Source: SIG701 sp045611685
GTDB lineage: Bacteria > Bacillota > Clostridia > Oscillospirales > CAG-272
Assembly: GCA_045611685.1 (NCBI GenBank)
Contig: JAZKXO010000079.1
Coordinates: 62,001 to 126,000 of the forward strand
Reading direction: 5' to 3'
DNA: 64,000 bases
Shown here: positions 26,307-35,138 of the stretch, in pieces
Layout: the number at the start of each line of letters is the position of its first letter
How positions within the stretch are numbered: position 1 is the stretch's first letter
Translations under genes and position numbers: made by a program
The notes under the pieces: model-generated
What the model was told of the DNA's origin: nothing
What the model saw: the letters and a program-made list of their open reading frames with translations, nothing else
Databases searched by the model: none

Positions 26307-26402
26307 CTATTTTTCTCCTTTTGTTCATATGATAAAACGGGCACACCGCCGAATAGGGGCAAGTACCCTTTTTACTACAACATATGCGAAAGGATTTCGG
26401 AT

Positions 26403-27503
26403 ATGCGAAACGATCACAAAGCCTCATCCTCACGGTACGCCGTCGCCGTTTTGGCCGGTGCCGTTCTCCTTCTGGCGGAGTCGAATGTCGTGGGAGATGC
26501 TGCGTTAAATGCTTTAAAACTATGCGCTACCGTCATTATTCCGTCCCTTTTTCCCTACATGGTCATCGCCGGCATGATGGTGTCCCTCGGCGCCGCCGAT
26601 CTGATCGGAAAATGGACCCGCCCGTTTTGCCGCCGCTTCTTTCGTCTGCCGGGTGAGTCTGCGGGTGCGATCCTTCTCGGCGCCCTTTGCGGATTTCCCG
26701 TAGGTGCACAGACCGCCTCGTCGTTGTTTGAACAAAAACGCCTCACCCCCGACGAGGCGGAGCGTCTGATTGCAATCGCCAACAATACCGGCCCCGCCTT
26801 CGTCATTGAGGTGGTAGGTGCGCACTGTTGGGGCAACCGTGGCTTTGGCCTGTTCGTATACGTTTCACAAATCGTAACCGCTTTCTTGATCGGTACCCTA
26901 TACGCTCGATTCTCGCATAAAACGGAAAATTCAAAAAAAGCGGATCCCCCCAAAAGGGCACGGTATGCACCGAAAACGGATCTTCTCACTACACTTGCCG
27001 AAAACGTATCAAAAGCAGCCCTCTCCGTGCTCATCGTTTCGGGGTTCGTCGTGTTTTTCGCGGTCGTCCTTTCTCTGCTCTCCCGCATCCTTTCAAAGAT
27101 CGGCGCGGATTTTCTTCTTCCCATCGTGGGCGTACTTCTCGAGTTCACAAGCGGAACGGCGCTTTCCGCAAAGCTTGGCGGAACGCTCGGTGCATTTCTG
27201 ACGGGACTCGCGGTTGGCTGGTCGGGGATTTCCGTGTTTGCACAGTCTAAAGTGTTTACTTCCCCCCTCTCACTTCGTCTCACACCCGCCGCCGTCTCAA
27301 AAGCAATTCAAGGAGTACTCACCGGCGGTGCCGCCGCGCTGTATTACCGCTTTTTCTTTACCCGCTCGGTTTCTGTTTCCAGCTGTATCCCGATCACCGA
27401 TACCCCCGAAATGCTCGTCCTCGGCGAGGTCGTACTCCTCATCCTTTTCTGCCTCGTCCCCGCTTTATACGAAAAAAAAGAGCGCCGCACCCGTCCCTCT
27501 TGA
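26403..27503 (+). CDS. ylbJ: Sporulation integral membrane protein YlbJ
   Basis: 366 residues with eight or so hydrophobic helices. LKLCATVIIPSLFPYMVIAGMMVSLG, GALCGFPVGAQTASSLFEQKRLT and IANNTGPAFVIEVVGA match YlbJ, a nucleoside-transporter-like (Gate-domain) protein of the SigE regulon. Its transport role is unproven. AAAGGAT is eight bases before ATG 26403. The stop codon overlaps the -35 box of the next promoter (27500-27505). Confidence 0.9.
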   Translation: MRNDHKASSSRYAVAVLAGAVLLLAESNVVGDAALNALKLCATVIIPSLFPYMVIAGMMVSLGAADLIGKWTRPFCRRFFRLPGESAGAILLGALCGFPVGAQTASSLFEQKRLTPDEAERLIAIANNTGPAFVIEVVGAHCWGNRGFGLFVYVSQIVTAFLIGTLYARFSHKTENSKKADPPKRARYAPKTDLLTTLAENVSKAALSVLIVSGFVVFFAVVLSLLSRILSKIGADFLLPIVGVLLEFTSGTALSAKLGGTLGAFLTGLAVGWSGISVFAQSKVFTSPLSLRLTPAAVSKAIQGVLTGGAAALYYRFFFTRSVSVSSCIPITDTPEMLVLGEVVLLILFCLVPALYEKKERRTRPS

Positions 27504-27528
27504 TTTTTGCCGAAATATCTGCTATACT
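27500..27528 (+). promoter_or_regulatory. Promoter of the small Cys protein gene
   Basis: TTGATT (27500-27505), a 17-bp spacer and TATACT (27523-27528). The -35 box overlaps the end of ylbJ. Confidence 0.7.
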
Positions 27529-27559
27529 GTACGTAGACTTTAATGGATGGTGAAAAGTT

Positions 27560-27778
27560 ATGCCGAAACAGACGAAGGCGAGACCGGAACTTGACAAACT
27601 TTGTAAATACTGCGAGCTTGCGGCGTCCCTCAGCGATCCCGATTCGATGCTCTGCAAGAAACGCGGCGTTGTAAACGCAGGCTATCACTGCCGCGCCTTC
27701 CGCTACGATCCGCTCAAGCGCGATCCCGGAACTGCACCGAAGCTTCAACCGTTTACGCCGCCCGAAACCGATCTGTAA
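27560..27778 (+). CDS. Small conserved-looking four-Cys protein
   Basis: 72 residues, basic, with CKYC (residues 16-19), a third Cys in SMLCKKRG and a fourth in GYHCRAFRYDPLKR. The spacing CxxC-x13-C-x11-C is suited to one zinc ion or a small Fe-S site. I do not recognise a named family. It has its own promoter and terminator and no operon partners, so it is a single-gene unit between ylbJ and prfB. Confidence 0.75.
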   Translation: MPKQTKARPELDKLCKYCELAASLSDPDSMLCKKRGVVNAGYHCRAFRYDPLKRDPGTAPKLQPFTPPETDL

Positions 27779-27783
27779 AACTG

Positions 27784-27828
27784 AAAACGCAGAGGAATGG
27801 CTACGCCCGCCTCTGCGTTTCTTTTTCT
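27784..27828 (+). terminator. Terminator of the small Cys protein gene
   Basis: AACGCAGAGG pairs with CCTCTGCGTT around a 14-base loop and is followed by TCTTTTTCT. Confidence 0.85.
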
Positions 27829-27863
27829 CAGGCGCGGTTTCCCTATTTTTTCACACACAACTG

Positions 27864-27892
27864 TTTACAAACCGTCTGAAAGATGATATAAT
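27864..27892 (+). promoter_or_regulatory. Sigma-A promoter of prfB
   Basis: TTTACA (27864-27869), a 17-bp spacer and TATAAT (27887-27892), 60 bp before the TTG start. Confidence 0.8.
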
Positions 27893-27952
27893 AACGGTGT
27901 GTGCCTTAATGTACGTTATGACATAAATTCCTGTCCGCACACGGAGGATATT

Positions 27953-29065
27953 TTGATTATTGCACTTGAACAAGCAAAACAGGAGCTGAACGCGTTCAGC
28001 GGTCAACTCATCGAACTGGGCAAAGCACTCCGTATTGAGGCTTTGCGCGAGCAGGCAGAAACGCTCGAAGAAAAATCCCAATCCCCCGATTTCTGGAACG
28101 ATCAGGAAAAGTCCACAAAATCTCTCCAGCAGTTAAAGCAGCTGAAAGATAAAATCGAACGGTACGATTCTCTGGTACAGCGCCTCGAGGACACCGTCAT
28201 GATGGCAGAAATGGCCATCGAGGAAAACGACGAAAGCGTAACGGACGAGATCCTCGCCGAAAAGGAACAGATTTTTGCAGACGCCGAAAAGCAGCGCATC
28301 GAGGTTCTTCTCTCCGGTCAGTACGATAAAAACAACGCGATCGTGTCATTCCACCCGGGTGCGGGAGGCACGGAGGCGCAGGACTGGGCACAGATGCTTT
28401 ACCGCATGTATACGAGATGGGGCGAATCCCACGGCTTCACTGTAAAGCTTGCCGATTGGCTGGACGGCGATGAAGCGGGACTCAAATCCGCGACCATCAT
28501 CGTAGAGGGTGAAAATGCCTACGGCTATCTGAAGAGTGAAAACGGCGTGCACCGTCTCGTGCGCGTGTCCCCCTTTGACTCTTCGGGACGACGCCATACC
28601 TCGTTCGCTTCCGTTGAGGTAATGCCGGAATTCAGTGATGAGGACGCGGATATCGAAATTCGCGAGGAAGACCTTGAGATCACCGCGCACCGCTCAAGCG
28701 GCGCCGGCGGTCAGCATATCAACAAAACGGACTCCGCTATCCGTATTGTCCATATTCCGACGGGGATCGTCGTCGGATGCCAGACGGAAAGAAGCCAGCT
28801 GCAGAACAAAGAAACTGCACTCAAAATGCTGAAAAGTAAGCTTTTGGAGATCAAAGAGCGCGAAAAACTCGAACGCATCGAGGATATTCAGGGCGCCAAG
28901 GTAAACATCGAATGGGGCTCCCAGATCCGCTCCTACGTCTTTATGCCGTACACGCTCGCCAAGGATACCCGCACCGGTTTTGAGGTAGCGGATATCGGTG
29001 CGGTTATGGACGGCGAGATCGACGGATTTATTAACGCATACCTGAAAATGAACGCCGAGCAGTAA
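27953..29065 (+). CDS. prfB: Peptide chain release factor 2 (RF2), TTG start
   Basis: 370 residues. The start TTG 27953 was chosen because GGAGG (27943-27947) is five bases upstream; the open frame extends to GTG 27899, but that would place the start next to the -10 box. The SPF tripeptide in VRVSPFDSSGRR marks recognition of UGA/UAA, and GGQ in GAGGQHINKTDSAIR is the catalytic loop. The usual RF2 programmed frameshift is absent: the frame is continuous through the position where an in-frame TGA occurs in many bacteria. The methyltransferase gene follows after 25 bp. Confidence 0.95.
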   Translation: MIIALEQAKQELNAFSGQLIELGKALRIEALREQAETLEEKSQSPDFWNDQEKSTKSLQQLKQLKDKIERYDSLVQRLEDTVMMAEMAIEENDESVTDEILAEKEQIFADAEKQRIEVLLSGQYDKNNAIVSFHPGAGGTEAQDWAQMLYRMYTRWGESHGFTVKLADWLDGDEAGLKSATIIVEGENAYGYLKSENGVHRLVRVSPFDSSGRRHTSFASVEVMPEFSDEDADIEIREEDLEITAHRSSGAGGQHINKTDSAIRIVHIPTGIVVGCQTERSQLQNKETALKMLKSKLLEIKEREKLERIEDIQGAKVNIEWGSQIRSYVFMPYTLAKDTRTGFEVADIGAVMDGEIDGFINAYLKMNAEQ

Positions 29066-29090
29066 TTTCTCACGGCAAGGAGGATACCGC

Positions 29091-29843
29091 ATGAACGCCG
29101 ATACCGTACTCTTTGAGGGCATGACCTCCATTCGCGCAGTGATCGAAGGCGGGCGGAATGGTGTGCACGATCGGCGAATTCTCCGCGTTTTCATTGATCA
29201 CACGAAGAAAGAAAGCCGAGCAAAAGAGATCGGCTACCTCAAAGCCGTTGGGGTTGAAATGGGCTTTCCCGTTACCGAGTGCGACGCTTCTGAGATTGAC
29301 GCTTTGGTATCCGGTACAACCCACGGCGGTATCGTTGCCGAATGTACAGACCGCGCGATCCCGTCGCTCACAGCCGATTCCCTTCCCAAAGGCGGATTCG
29401 CCGTAATGCTTGAAGGAATCGAAGACCCCTTCAATTTCGGCTACGCACTGCGCACCCTATACGCCGCAGGCGCTGACGCCGTGATCCTCTCGCCGCGTAA
29501 CTGGATGCACGCCGCGGGTACCGTCTGCCGTTCATCCGCAGGTGCCTCGGAATTATTGCCTTTGTACATAGCAGATGGTATGGATGCCGCCCGTATTGCA
29601 AAAGCTGTCGGCTATAAGGTCGTATGCGCCGGCATACGCGATTCGGTCTCTGCATTCGATGCCGATCTCAAAAAACCCGTATTTCTTATCGTAGGCGGTG
29701 AGAAGCGCGGCATTTCCCGTGCGCTTCTGAATGAAGCGGACACCGTCGTCCGCCTCGATTACGGACGAGAGTTCCGCGGCTCCCTTTCCACAGCGTCCGC
29801 GGCTTCGGTTCTCGCTTACGAGATTCTGCGCCAAAACAGATAA
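29091..29843 (+). CDS. SpoU/TrmH-family RNA 2'-O-methyltransferase with divergent motif 3
   Basis: 250 residues. An N-terminal substrate-binding domain precedes the SpoU knot. Motif 1 is LEGIEDPFNFGYALRT, with the conserved Asn and Arg. Motif 2 is LIVGGEKRGISRALL, with the conserved Glu. Motif 3 reads GSLSTASAASVLAYE, where RlmB-type enzymes have SLN; the usual Ile-Pro-Met before it is also missing. The target RNA is unknown. GGAGG precedes ATG 29091. It probably shares the prfB transcript. Confidence 0.85.
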   Translation: MNADTVLFEGMTSIRAVIEGGRNGVHDRRILRVFIDHTKKESRAKEIGYLKAVGVEMGFPVTECDASEIDALVSGTTHGGIVAECTDRAIPSLTADSLPKGGFAVMLEGIEDPFNFGYALRTLYAAGADAVILSPRNWMHAAGTVCRSSAGASELLPLYIADGMDAARIAKAVGYKVVCAGIRDSVSAFDADLKKPVFLIVGGEKRGISRALLNEADTVVRLDYGREFRGSLSTASAASVLAYEILRQNR

Positions 29844-29877
29844 AAGGAGTTGTTGCATTCATAAACGCAACAACTCC
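29838..29877 (-). terminator. Minus-strand terminator (end of the secA/membrane-protein operon)
   Basis: The stem GGAGTTGTTGC / GCAACAACTCC has, on the minus strand, a following TTTTATCTGTTTT. There is no T run on the plus strand. Confidence 0.7.
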
Positions 29878-29907
29878 GCGAGCATTCCCTTGTCCGCTGA
29901 GGCGGTC

Positions 29908-29932
29908 ATTTTTGCCCGTTTCGGGCAAAAAA
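29908..29932. terminator. Short bidirectional hairpin with A/T flanks
   Basis: TTTTGCCCG pairs with CGGGCAAAA around a three-base loop, with A or T tracts on both sides. It lies between the two stronger terminators of the convergent genes. Confidence 0.45.
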
Positions 29933-29975
29933 TCGGGAAGTCTCGCCACATATTCCTTTGAAATTTCAAACATTT

Positions 29976-30015
29976 GGGGCTGCCGCGTCTAAACGCGGCA
30001 GCCCCTTTTATTTTT
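29976..30015 (+). terminator. Plus-strand terminator of the prfB-methyltransferase operon
   Basis: A 12-bp stem (GGGGCTGCCGCG / CGCGGCAGCCCC) is followed by TTTTATTTTT. The T run overlaps the stop codon of the convergent membrane protein gene. Confidence 0.85.
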
Positions 30016-31393
30016 AATATTTGTTTTCAAGCCGCTCGTAGATCGCGTCGATAGCGCCTGATACCGCGTAAATCACAAGAACTGTAAAGACGCACGAGCA
30101 CGCGATGTGGAGAATCCACAGTTCCGGATAATACATCGCAGTAGTAAACGAAGTAGCACGAAGGCCTAAAAATACTGTTCCGCCAAAGCCCACAGCAATC
30201 ATACGGGCATACACACCCCGCATGATCTCCCTCGTGCGTTCCATCGGATCGTACTGCGGCGCCTTATGCGTATTCGAAAGAAGCGCGGCGTGCTGTCTGA
30301 ATACCCGACAGAGAATCACCGCGAACCAAAGAAACGCTACAAGAAGAAGCACAAATTCGGCCGTTCCGACGATCCGAATGGGCTTATAGAGACGTGCGGC
30401 GTTTGTAATGAATCTGGCGGCTTTCGCTTCGTATTCCGCAAAGTACGGAACCTGCAAAAACAAACCGACAACGGAAAGGGCGGCGGAAATGCCGGCGGGA
30501 ATATAACCGTAAAGCGCGCTTTTGTCAAAGCGGGCAAGGATGCGGAGTGCGAGAGCGAGCACGCCCGCCGCAATAAACGACGGAAAAACCTGGAGTCCAT
30601 CTAGTTGGAGCGGGAACAGCGCCACAGAGAAAATGAGAAACATAAGGAGAACGTTTTTCATCTGCAGAGCCGCGAACATTCCATGATCGGAGAGAATCTC
30701 GTTTTCATAATGCGCGAAAACAGCTTCGCTCAGTTTTTCATCCTTGCGCATACCGTTCACATAGATAAGCGTGCGCACGAGCCAAATTATTCCGATGATG
30801 AGAACGACAGCGATCTCGAGCGTGTAAAATATCGGCTTGAAATGGGCGAGTGTCACACCTGTGTGTGCATCCGCAGACAGACCCGAGCGCAGATCGAGCG
30901 CCGTGAGTTCCGGCAGGATCGAGCCCAGCGTTTTTACGATAAAGAAAACGAGCGTAAACAATTTCAATTTTTCCGAACGCTCGGTGAATTGCCCTTTCTT
31001 ATCCGTTACCGGATAAAATACGCTTTGGGCATCGTACCGACGTCCCAGATCGTAAAAGCCGTCAAAAACCTTTACAATAAACGGAATAGCGTACATAGCC
31101 TCAAGAACACCGAACGAGAACACAAGCAAAAGCGTAAACGAATCAGATTTTCCGGGGATAAACAACACGGATGCAATTCTGACCGCCGTTATAATCACCA
31201 GCTTCCAAAGAAGGCCGCGTGCATCGCGGAGCTTCTCCGTGGAAAAGGATATGGCAAAAAGGCCGCGGTAGATAAGGAGTAATCCGATAAAGTCCGGCAG
31301 AACATCAAAAATATGTACGTTTGGGTTAAAGAGAAAAACAATCCCCGCCGCTATGAGCGAAAAGCCTTTGGCTCTTTCTTTCGTTTTTACCAT
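30014..31393 (-). CDS. Unrecognised integral membrane protein
   Basis: 459 residues from ATG 31393, chosen because GGGAG lies a few bases upstream; ATG 31405, overlapping the upstream stop as TAATG, is an alternative. It has about ten to twelve hydrophobic segments. A module occurs twice: NVHIFDVLPDFIGLLL near the start and QLDGLQVFPSFIAAGVL in the middle, each followed by a membrane helix pair. A related module opens the upstream 241-residue protein. No transporter or enzyme motif is visible. It is the last gene of the secA transcript. Confidence 0.8.
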   Translation of the reverse strand: MVKTKERAKGFSLIAAGIVFLFNPNVHIFDVLPDFIGLLLIYRGLFAISFSTEKLRDARGLLWKLVIITAVRIASVLFIPGKSDSFTLLLVFSFGVLEAMYAIPFIVKVFDGFYDLGRRYDAQSVFYPVTDKKGQFTERSEKLKLFTLVFFIVKTLGSILPELTALDLRSGLSADAHTGVTLAHFKPIFYTLEIAVVLIIGIIWLVRTLIYVNGMRKDEKLSEAVFAHYENEILSDHGMFAALQMKNVLLMFLIFSVALFPLQLDGLQVFPSFIAAGVLALALRILARFDKSALYGYIPAGISAALSVVGLFLQVPYFAEYEAKAARFITNAARLYKPIRIVGTAEFVLLLVAFLWFAVILCRVFRQHAALLSNTHKAPQYDPMERTREIMRGVYARMIAVGFGGTVFLGLRATSFTTAMYYPELWILHIACSCVFTVLVIYAVSGAIDAIYERLENKY

Positions 31394-31404
31394 AAATGCT
31401 CCCA

Positions 31405-32130
31405 TTACTTACGTTTGGATTTTTGTTTGCGCTTCACGCGGAGGTAGCCGGGTTCAGCCTCTTCGGCATTTTTCGACGGCGTTTTTCGATCTTTTTTCGG
31501 ACGGAGATACGCATTATCAAACACCTCATCCGCTTTTTGATTAAATCGGTTAATAAACGCAAAGCGGCTCGGTGTGCGCTCACCGCTCTGTTGCCCTTCA
31601 AGACAGATGCGGCAATAACAGGAGTGGATGAGAATGCCATTGAGTATGAGTATAACGAGTCCGAAAACCGTAATCACCAAAGAAGCGATATTGCCGATGA
31701 TCCCAAGATACGGCAAAAGAATCACCGCGGCGATATAACCGAAATAATAAAGCAGAAGATAGAGGATATTGCGCTTTGCGTGCTCTGCTTCCTTCGGAAG
31801 ATCAACCTTCAGCGCTATGAAATAGATGCCGGCAAGGATAAAGAACTGCAAAGAGAGAGACGCCACCGCAATACCGAAGCTGAACGCCTTTACGACAAAG
31901 CCGTCTGCGGGAATCATTTTGAACATAAGGAGAACCGTACGGGAAAGGCACAGAAATATGTACGCGATATCCGCCCACATCGCACGGTAAAAGTTTTTAC
32001 CGTGCGCCGAAAGCTTTGATAGGCCCAAAAGCATCAAAGCGCCGCCGACGATGTCGAAAAAGAAGTACATATCGGCTAAAGTGAAGGCGAACGCCATGAA
32101 ATAGCCGAGCAAAAGATATCCGAATCCCAT
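31405..32130 (-). CDS. Unrecognised integral membrane protein with basic tail
   Basis: 241 residues: six or so hydrophobic helices (to about residue 165), then a hydrophilic C-terminal tail very rich in Lys and Arg (ending RVKRKQKSKRK), probably cytoplasmic. The N-terminal part (TLADMYFFFDIVGGALMLLG) resembles the repeated module of the downstream 459-residue protein. HSCYCRIC near residue 170 gives three clustered Cys. It begins three bases after the secA stop, so it is co-expressed with secA. No known family is recognised. Confidence 0.8.
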   Translation of the reverse strand: MGFGYLLLGYFMAFAFTLADMYFFFDIVGGALMLLGLSKLSAHGKNFYRAMWADIAYIFLCLSRTVLLMFKMIPADGFVVKAFSFGIAVASLSLQFFILAGIYFIALKVDLPKEAEHAKRNILYLLLYYFGYIAAVILLPYLGIIGNIASLVITVFGLVILILNGILIHSCYCRICLEGQQSGERTPSRFAFINRFNQKADEVFDNAYLRPKKDRKTPSKNAEEAEPGYLRVKRKQKSKRK

Positions 32131-32133
32131 AGA

Positions 32134-34932
32134 TTATTCTCCGTCGGACTCGCCCATGCCGGGCTTGCCGCAGCACTGCTTATATTTCTTTCCGCTGCCG
32201 CAGGGACAGGGATCGTTGCGGCCGACCTTGTCTTTATTGACGATCGGACGAGCGGGATCGGATGCGGCAGGCGTGGCGGGACGTGCAACAGGGCGCTGCA
32301 CCGGTCGCTTCAAGGAGAGCGGGCGGCCACTCGTGCCGGTTTCCCTTACCACCTGTACGCGCTGCATCGGGTTCTGCGGCAGAACGGACAGAATCATACG
32401 GGCGGAATCCTCGCGGATCTCCGCGATCATTTCGTCGAACAGATCCGCCCCCTGGATACGGTACTCACTGATCGGATTACGCTGTGCATACGCCTGCAGG
32501 CCAATACTTTCCATCAGGCTGTCCATCGCTTCGAGATGCGCCATCCATTTCTGGTCGACATTACGGAGCAGAACGACGCGTTCCACCTCGCGGAAATTCT
32601 CTTCCCCGAAGAGAGCCTCCTTTTCCGCATACAGCTTTTCCGCACGGGCGAGAAGCGTTTCGCGGATTTCCTCGCGCACTTTTGAAGCCGAACCGGAAAT
32701 CTCGGTGAAATCGCTTTCTTCGGTCAAGAGGCCGCGGTATTTCTGGCGGAGTCCCTCAATATCCCAAGCGGAGATCTCGTCCTCGTGGAGGAACTGGTCC
32801 ACCGCATCGGAGACGGTGCCGCGCACCATACCGAGAAGTTTTTCCTTGACGCTCTCGCCCGAGAGCACCTCGCCGCGCTGGTCATAGATAATCGTTCTCT
32901 GCTGATTCATCACGTCGTCATATGCGAGGACGTTTTTACGGCGTTCGAAGTTGTTGTCCTCAAGCCGCTTCTGCGCCGATTCGATGGAACCGGAAAGAAT
33001 CTTCGCATCGATCGGATCGTTTTCGCTCATGCCCAGTCTGTCGACGATGCCAATAATCCGCTCACTGCCGAACAGGCGCATAAGATCGTCTTCGAGGGAA
33101 AGGAAGAAACGGGATTCGCCCGGATCGCCCTGACGTCCGGAACGACCGCGCAGCTGGTTATCGATACGCCGGCTTTCGTGCCGCTCCGTACCGATGACGA
33201 AGAGCCCGCCGGCCTCACGTACCTTTTCCGCCTCGGGGTAGATTTCTTCCTGATATTTCTTGTAGAGTTCGCGATACACCTCACGTGCCGCCATCGCTTC
33301 TTCGCTGATCGACATAGAAGAACCGGTAGCAAGCGCGATCACGTCTTCTTCGTATCCCTGCTGACGCATAGCCGCCTTCGCAAGATACTCGGCATTACCG
33401 CCGAGAAGAATATCCGTACCGCGTCCAGCCATGTTGGTGGAGATCGTAACGGCGCCGTATTTGCCCGCCTGCGCGACGATGTCTGCCTCTCGGTCGTGGT
33501 ATTTCGCATTCAGAACCGTGTGCTTGACACCGTTCATCTTCAGCTTGCGGGAGAGCTCCTCCGATTTCTCGATCGACACGGTGCCGACGAGCACGGGCTG
33601 TCCCTTGGCATTACATTCTTTGATCTGCTTTATGATTGCGTTATCCTTACCGTTCTTCGATTTGTAAACGGCGTCGGAATGATCCGTACGGATCATCGGC
33701 TTGTTCGTCGGGACTTCCACGACGTCGAGATTGTAGATCTCGCGGAATTCGTTTTCCTCGGAGAGTGCCGTACCGGTCATGCCGGACAGCTTTTTATACA
33801 TACGGAAATAATTCTGGAAGGTGATCGTGGCGATCGTGCGGTTTTCCTTTTGGATCTTCACGTTTTCCTTAGCCTCGATCGCCTGATGCAGACCGTCAGA
33901 ATAGCGGCGGCCGGGCATAATACGGCCCGTGAAGGAATCGACGATAAGAACCTCGTTATCCTTGATGACGTAGTCTGTATCGCGCTTCATGATGCCGTAC
34001 GCGCGGATCGCCTGATACACGTGGTGGGAAATATCCGCGTTCTCGGGATCGGATAGGTTCCCAATGCCGAAGAATTTCTCCGTCTTCTCGATACCTGCGG
34101 CGGTAAGCGTGGTGCTGCGCGCCTTCTCGTCAACGATATAGTCCGCGTCGATGTGATCGTGCTCTTCTTTGGAATCAAGTTCCTTGATGACGAATTTTCG
34201 CATAGTACGAACAAGCTGATCCGCTCTGCCGTACAGCTCATCCGTCTTCTCGCCGGAACCGGAAATGATAAGCGGCGTACGCGCCTCGTCGATGAGAATG
34301 GAGGCCACCTCGTCGACGATCGCGAAATTGTGTCCGCGCTGAGACTGCATCTCCTTGTAGAGGATCATGTTGTCTCTGAGATAGTCGAAGCCGAATTCAT
34401 TATTCGTACCGTAGGTAATGTCGCATCCGTACGCGTGCTGTTTCTGAGCGCGGTTCTGGTTGTGGACGACAAGTCCCGTCGTGAGACCGAGAAATTCGTG
34501 AATACGTCCCATTTCCTCGGAGCCGAGCCGTGCCAGATATTCATTAACCGTAACGATATGGACACCCTTGCCGCTCAGTGCGTTCAGATAGGACGGAAGG
34601 GACGCAACGAGGGTCTTACCCTCACCGGTCTTCATCTCTGCCACGCGCCCCTGGTGAAGGAGAATGCCGCAGAGCACCTGTACGTCGAAGGGGCGCTTGC
34701 CGAGGACGCGGTCTGCCGCTTCCCTGACGAGCGCGTATGCGTCAGGCAGGATATCGTCAAGGGTAGACCCGCCCGCAAGTTCTTTTTTGAAAGCGTCGGT
34801 CATCGCTGCCATCTCGGCATCGGTGAGCGCTTTGTATTTCGGTGCAAGATCGTTTACCGCCCCCAAAAGAGGACGGATCTTTTTAATCTGGTGATCACTG
34901 TACGATCCGAACAGCTTGGTAATGATACTCAT
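32134..34932 (-). CDS. secA: Preprotein translocase ATPase SecA
   Basis: 932 residues, full length. Walker A is MKTGEGKTLVA (about 100-112), motif II is VDEVASILIDEARTPL, and SMAGRGTDILLGG-type and RRIDNQLRGRSGRQGDPG helicase motifs are present (STNMAGRGTD). The C-terminus has the zinc-binding SEC-C motif DPCPCGSGKKYKQCCG. SecA drives export through SecYEG. In motif II most SecA proteins have DEVDSIL; here the second Asp is Ala, while the catalytic Asp-Glu pair is kept. Two membrane protein genes follow without a gap. Confidence 0.98.
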   Translation of the reverse strand: MSIITKLFGSYSDHQIKKIRPLLGAVNDLAPKYKALTDAEMAAMTDAFKKELAGGSTLDDILPDAYALVREAADRVLGKRPFDVQVLCGILLHQGRVAEMKTGEGKTLVASLPSYLNALSGKGVHIVTVNEYLARLGSEEMGRIHEFLGLTTGLVVHNQNRAQKQHAYGCDITYGTNNEFGFDYLRDNMILYKEMQSQRGHNFAIVDEVASILIDEARTPLIISGSGEKTDELYGRADQLVRTMRKFVIKELDSKEEHDHIDADYIVDEKARSTTLTAAGIEKTEKFFGIGNLSDPENADISHHVYQAIRAYGIMKRDTDYVIKDNEVLIVDSFTGRIMPGRRYSDGLHQAIEAKENVKIQKENRTIATITFQNYFRMYKKLSGMTGTALSEENEFREIYNLDVVEVPTNKPMIRTDHSDAVYKSKNGKDNAIIKQIKECNAKGQPVLVGTVSIEKSEELSRKLKMNGVKHTVLNAKYHDREADIVAQAGKYGAVTISTNMAGRGTDILLGGNAEYLAKAAMRQQGYEEDVIALATGSSMSISEEAMAAREVYRELYKKYQEEIYPEAEKVREAGGLFVIGTERHESRRIDNQLRGRSGRQGDPGESRFFLSLEDDLMRLFGSERIIGIVDRLGMSENDPIDAKILSGSIESAQKRLEDNNFERRKNVLAYDDVMNQQRTIIYDQRGEVLSGESVKEKLLGMVRGTVSDAVDQFLHEDEISAWDIEGLRQKYRGLLTEESDFTEISGSASKVREEIRETLLARAEKLYAEKEALFGEENFREVERVVLLRNVDQKWMAHLEAMDSLMESIGLQAYAQRNPISEYRIQGADLFDEMIAEIREDSARMILSVLPQNPMQRVQVVRETGTSGRPLSLKRPVQRPVARPATPAASDPARPIVNKDKVGRNDPCPCGSGKKYKQCCGKPGMGESDGE

Positions 34933-34989
34933 TTCGGCAGAAGACCTCTCAAACGATTTATCTTTATATATGGAACTTCAAACACTTAT

Positions 34990-35018
34990 CTTATATAGTA
35001 TACAACATTTGCTGTACA
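34990..35018 (-). promoter_or_regulatory. Probable promoter of secA
   Basis: On the minus strand: TGTACA (35013-35018), a 17-bp spacer and TATAAG (34990-34995). Confidence 0.55.
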
Positions 35019-35074
35019 GAAAGCATTTCATTTTTGTAAATTTATTTGAAATGCTTGACCCTTCCGCGAAAAAC

Positions 35075-35103
35075 TTGCATTTTTTATAAAAGTGGCGTAT
35101 AAT
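35075..35103 (+). promoter_or_regulatory. Promoter of trmL
   Basis: TTGCAT (35075-35080), a 17-bp spacer and TATAAT (35098-35103), 36 bp before the ATG. It is divergent from secA. Confidence 0.75.
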
Positions 35104-35138
35104 AAACACATATTTTGCCAAAACGGAAGGATTTTCGT

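Noticed and set aside
27899..28100. Programmed +1 frameshift in prfB
   Set aside because: The frame is continuous from the TTG start through the region where the regulatory TGA normally occurs; no in-frame stop or slippery CTTTGA was found.
32785..34056. 423-codon plus-strand frame opposite secA
   Set aside because: Antisense of a universally conserved gene; no start signals.
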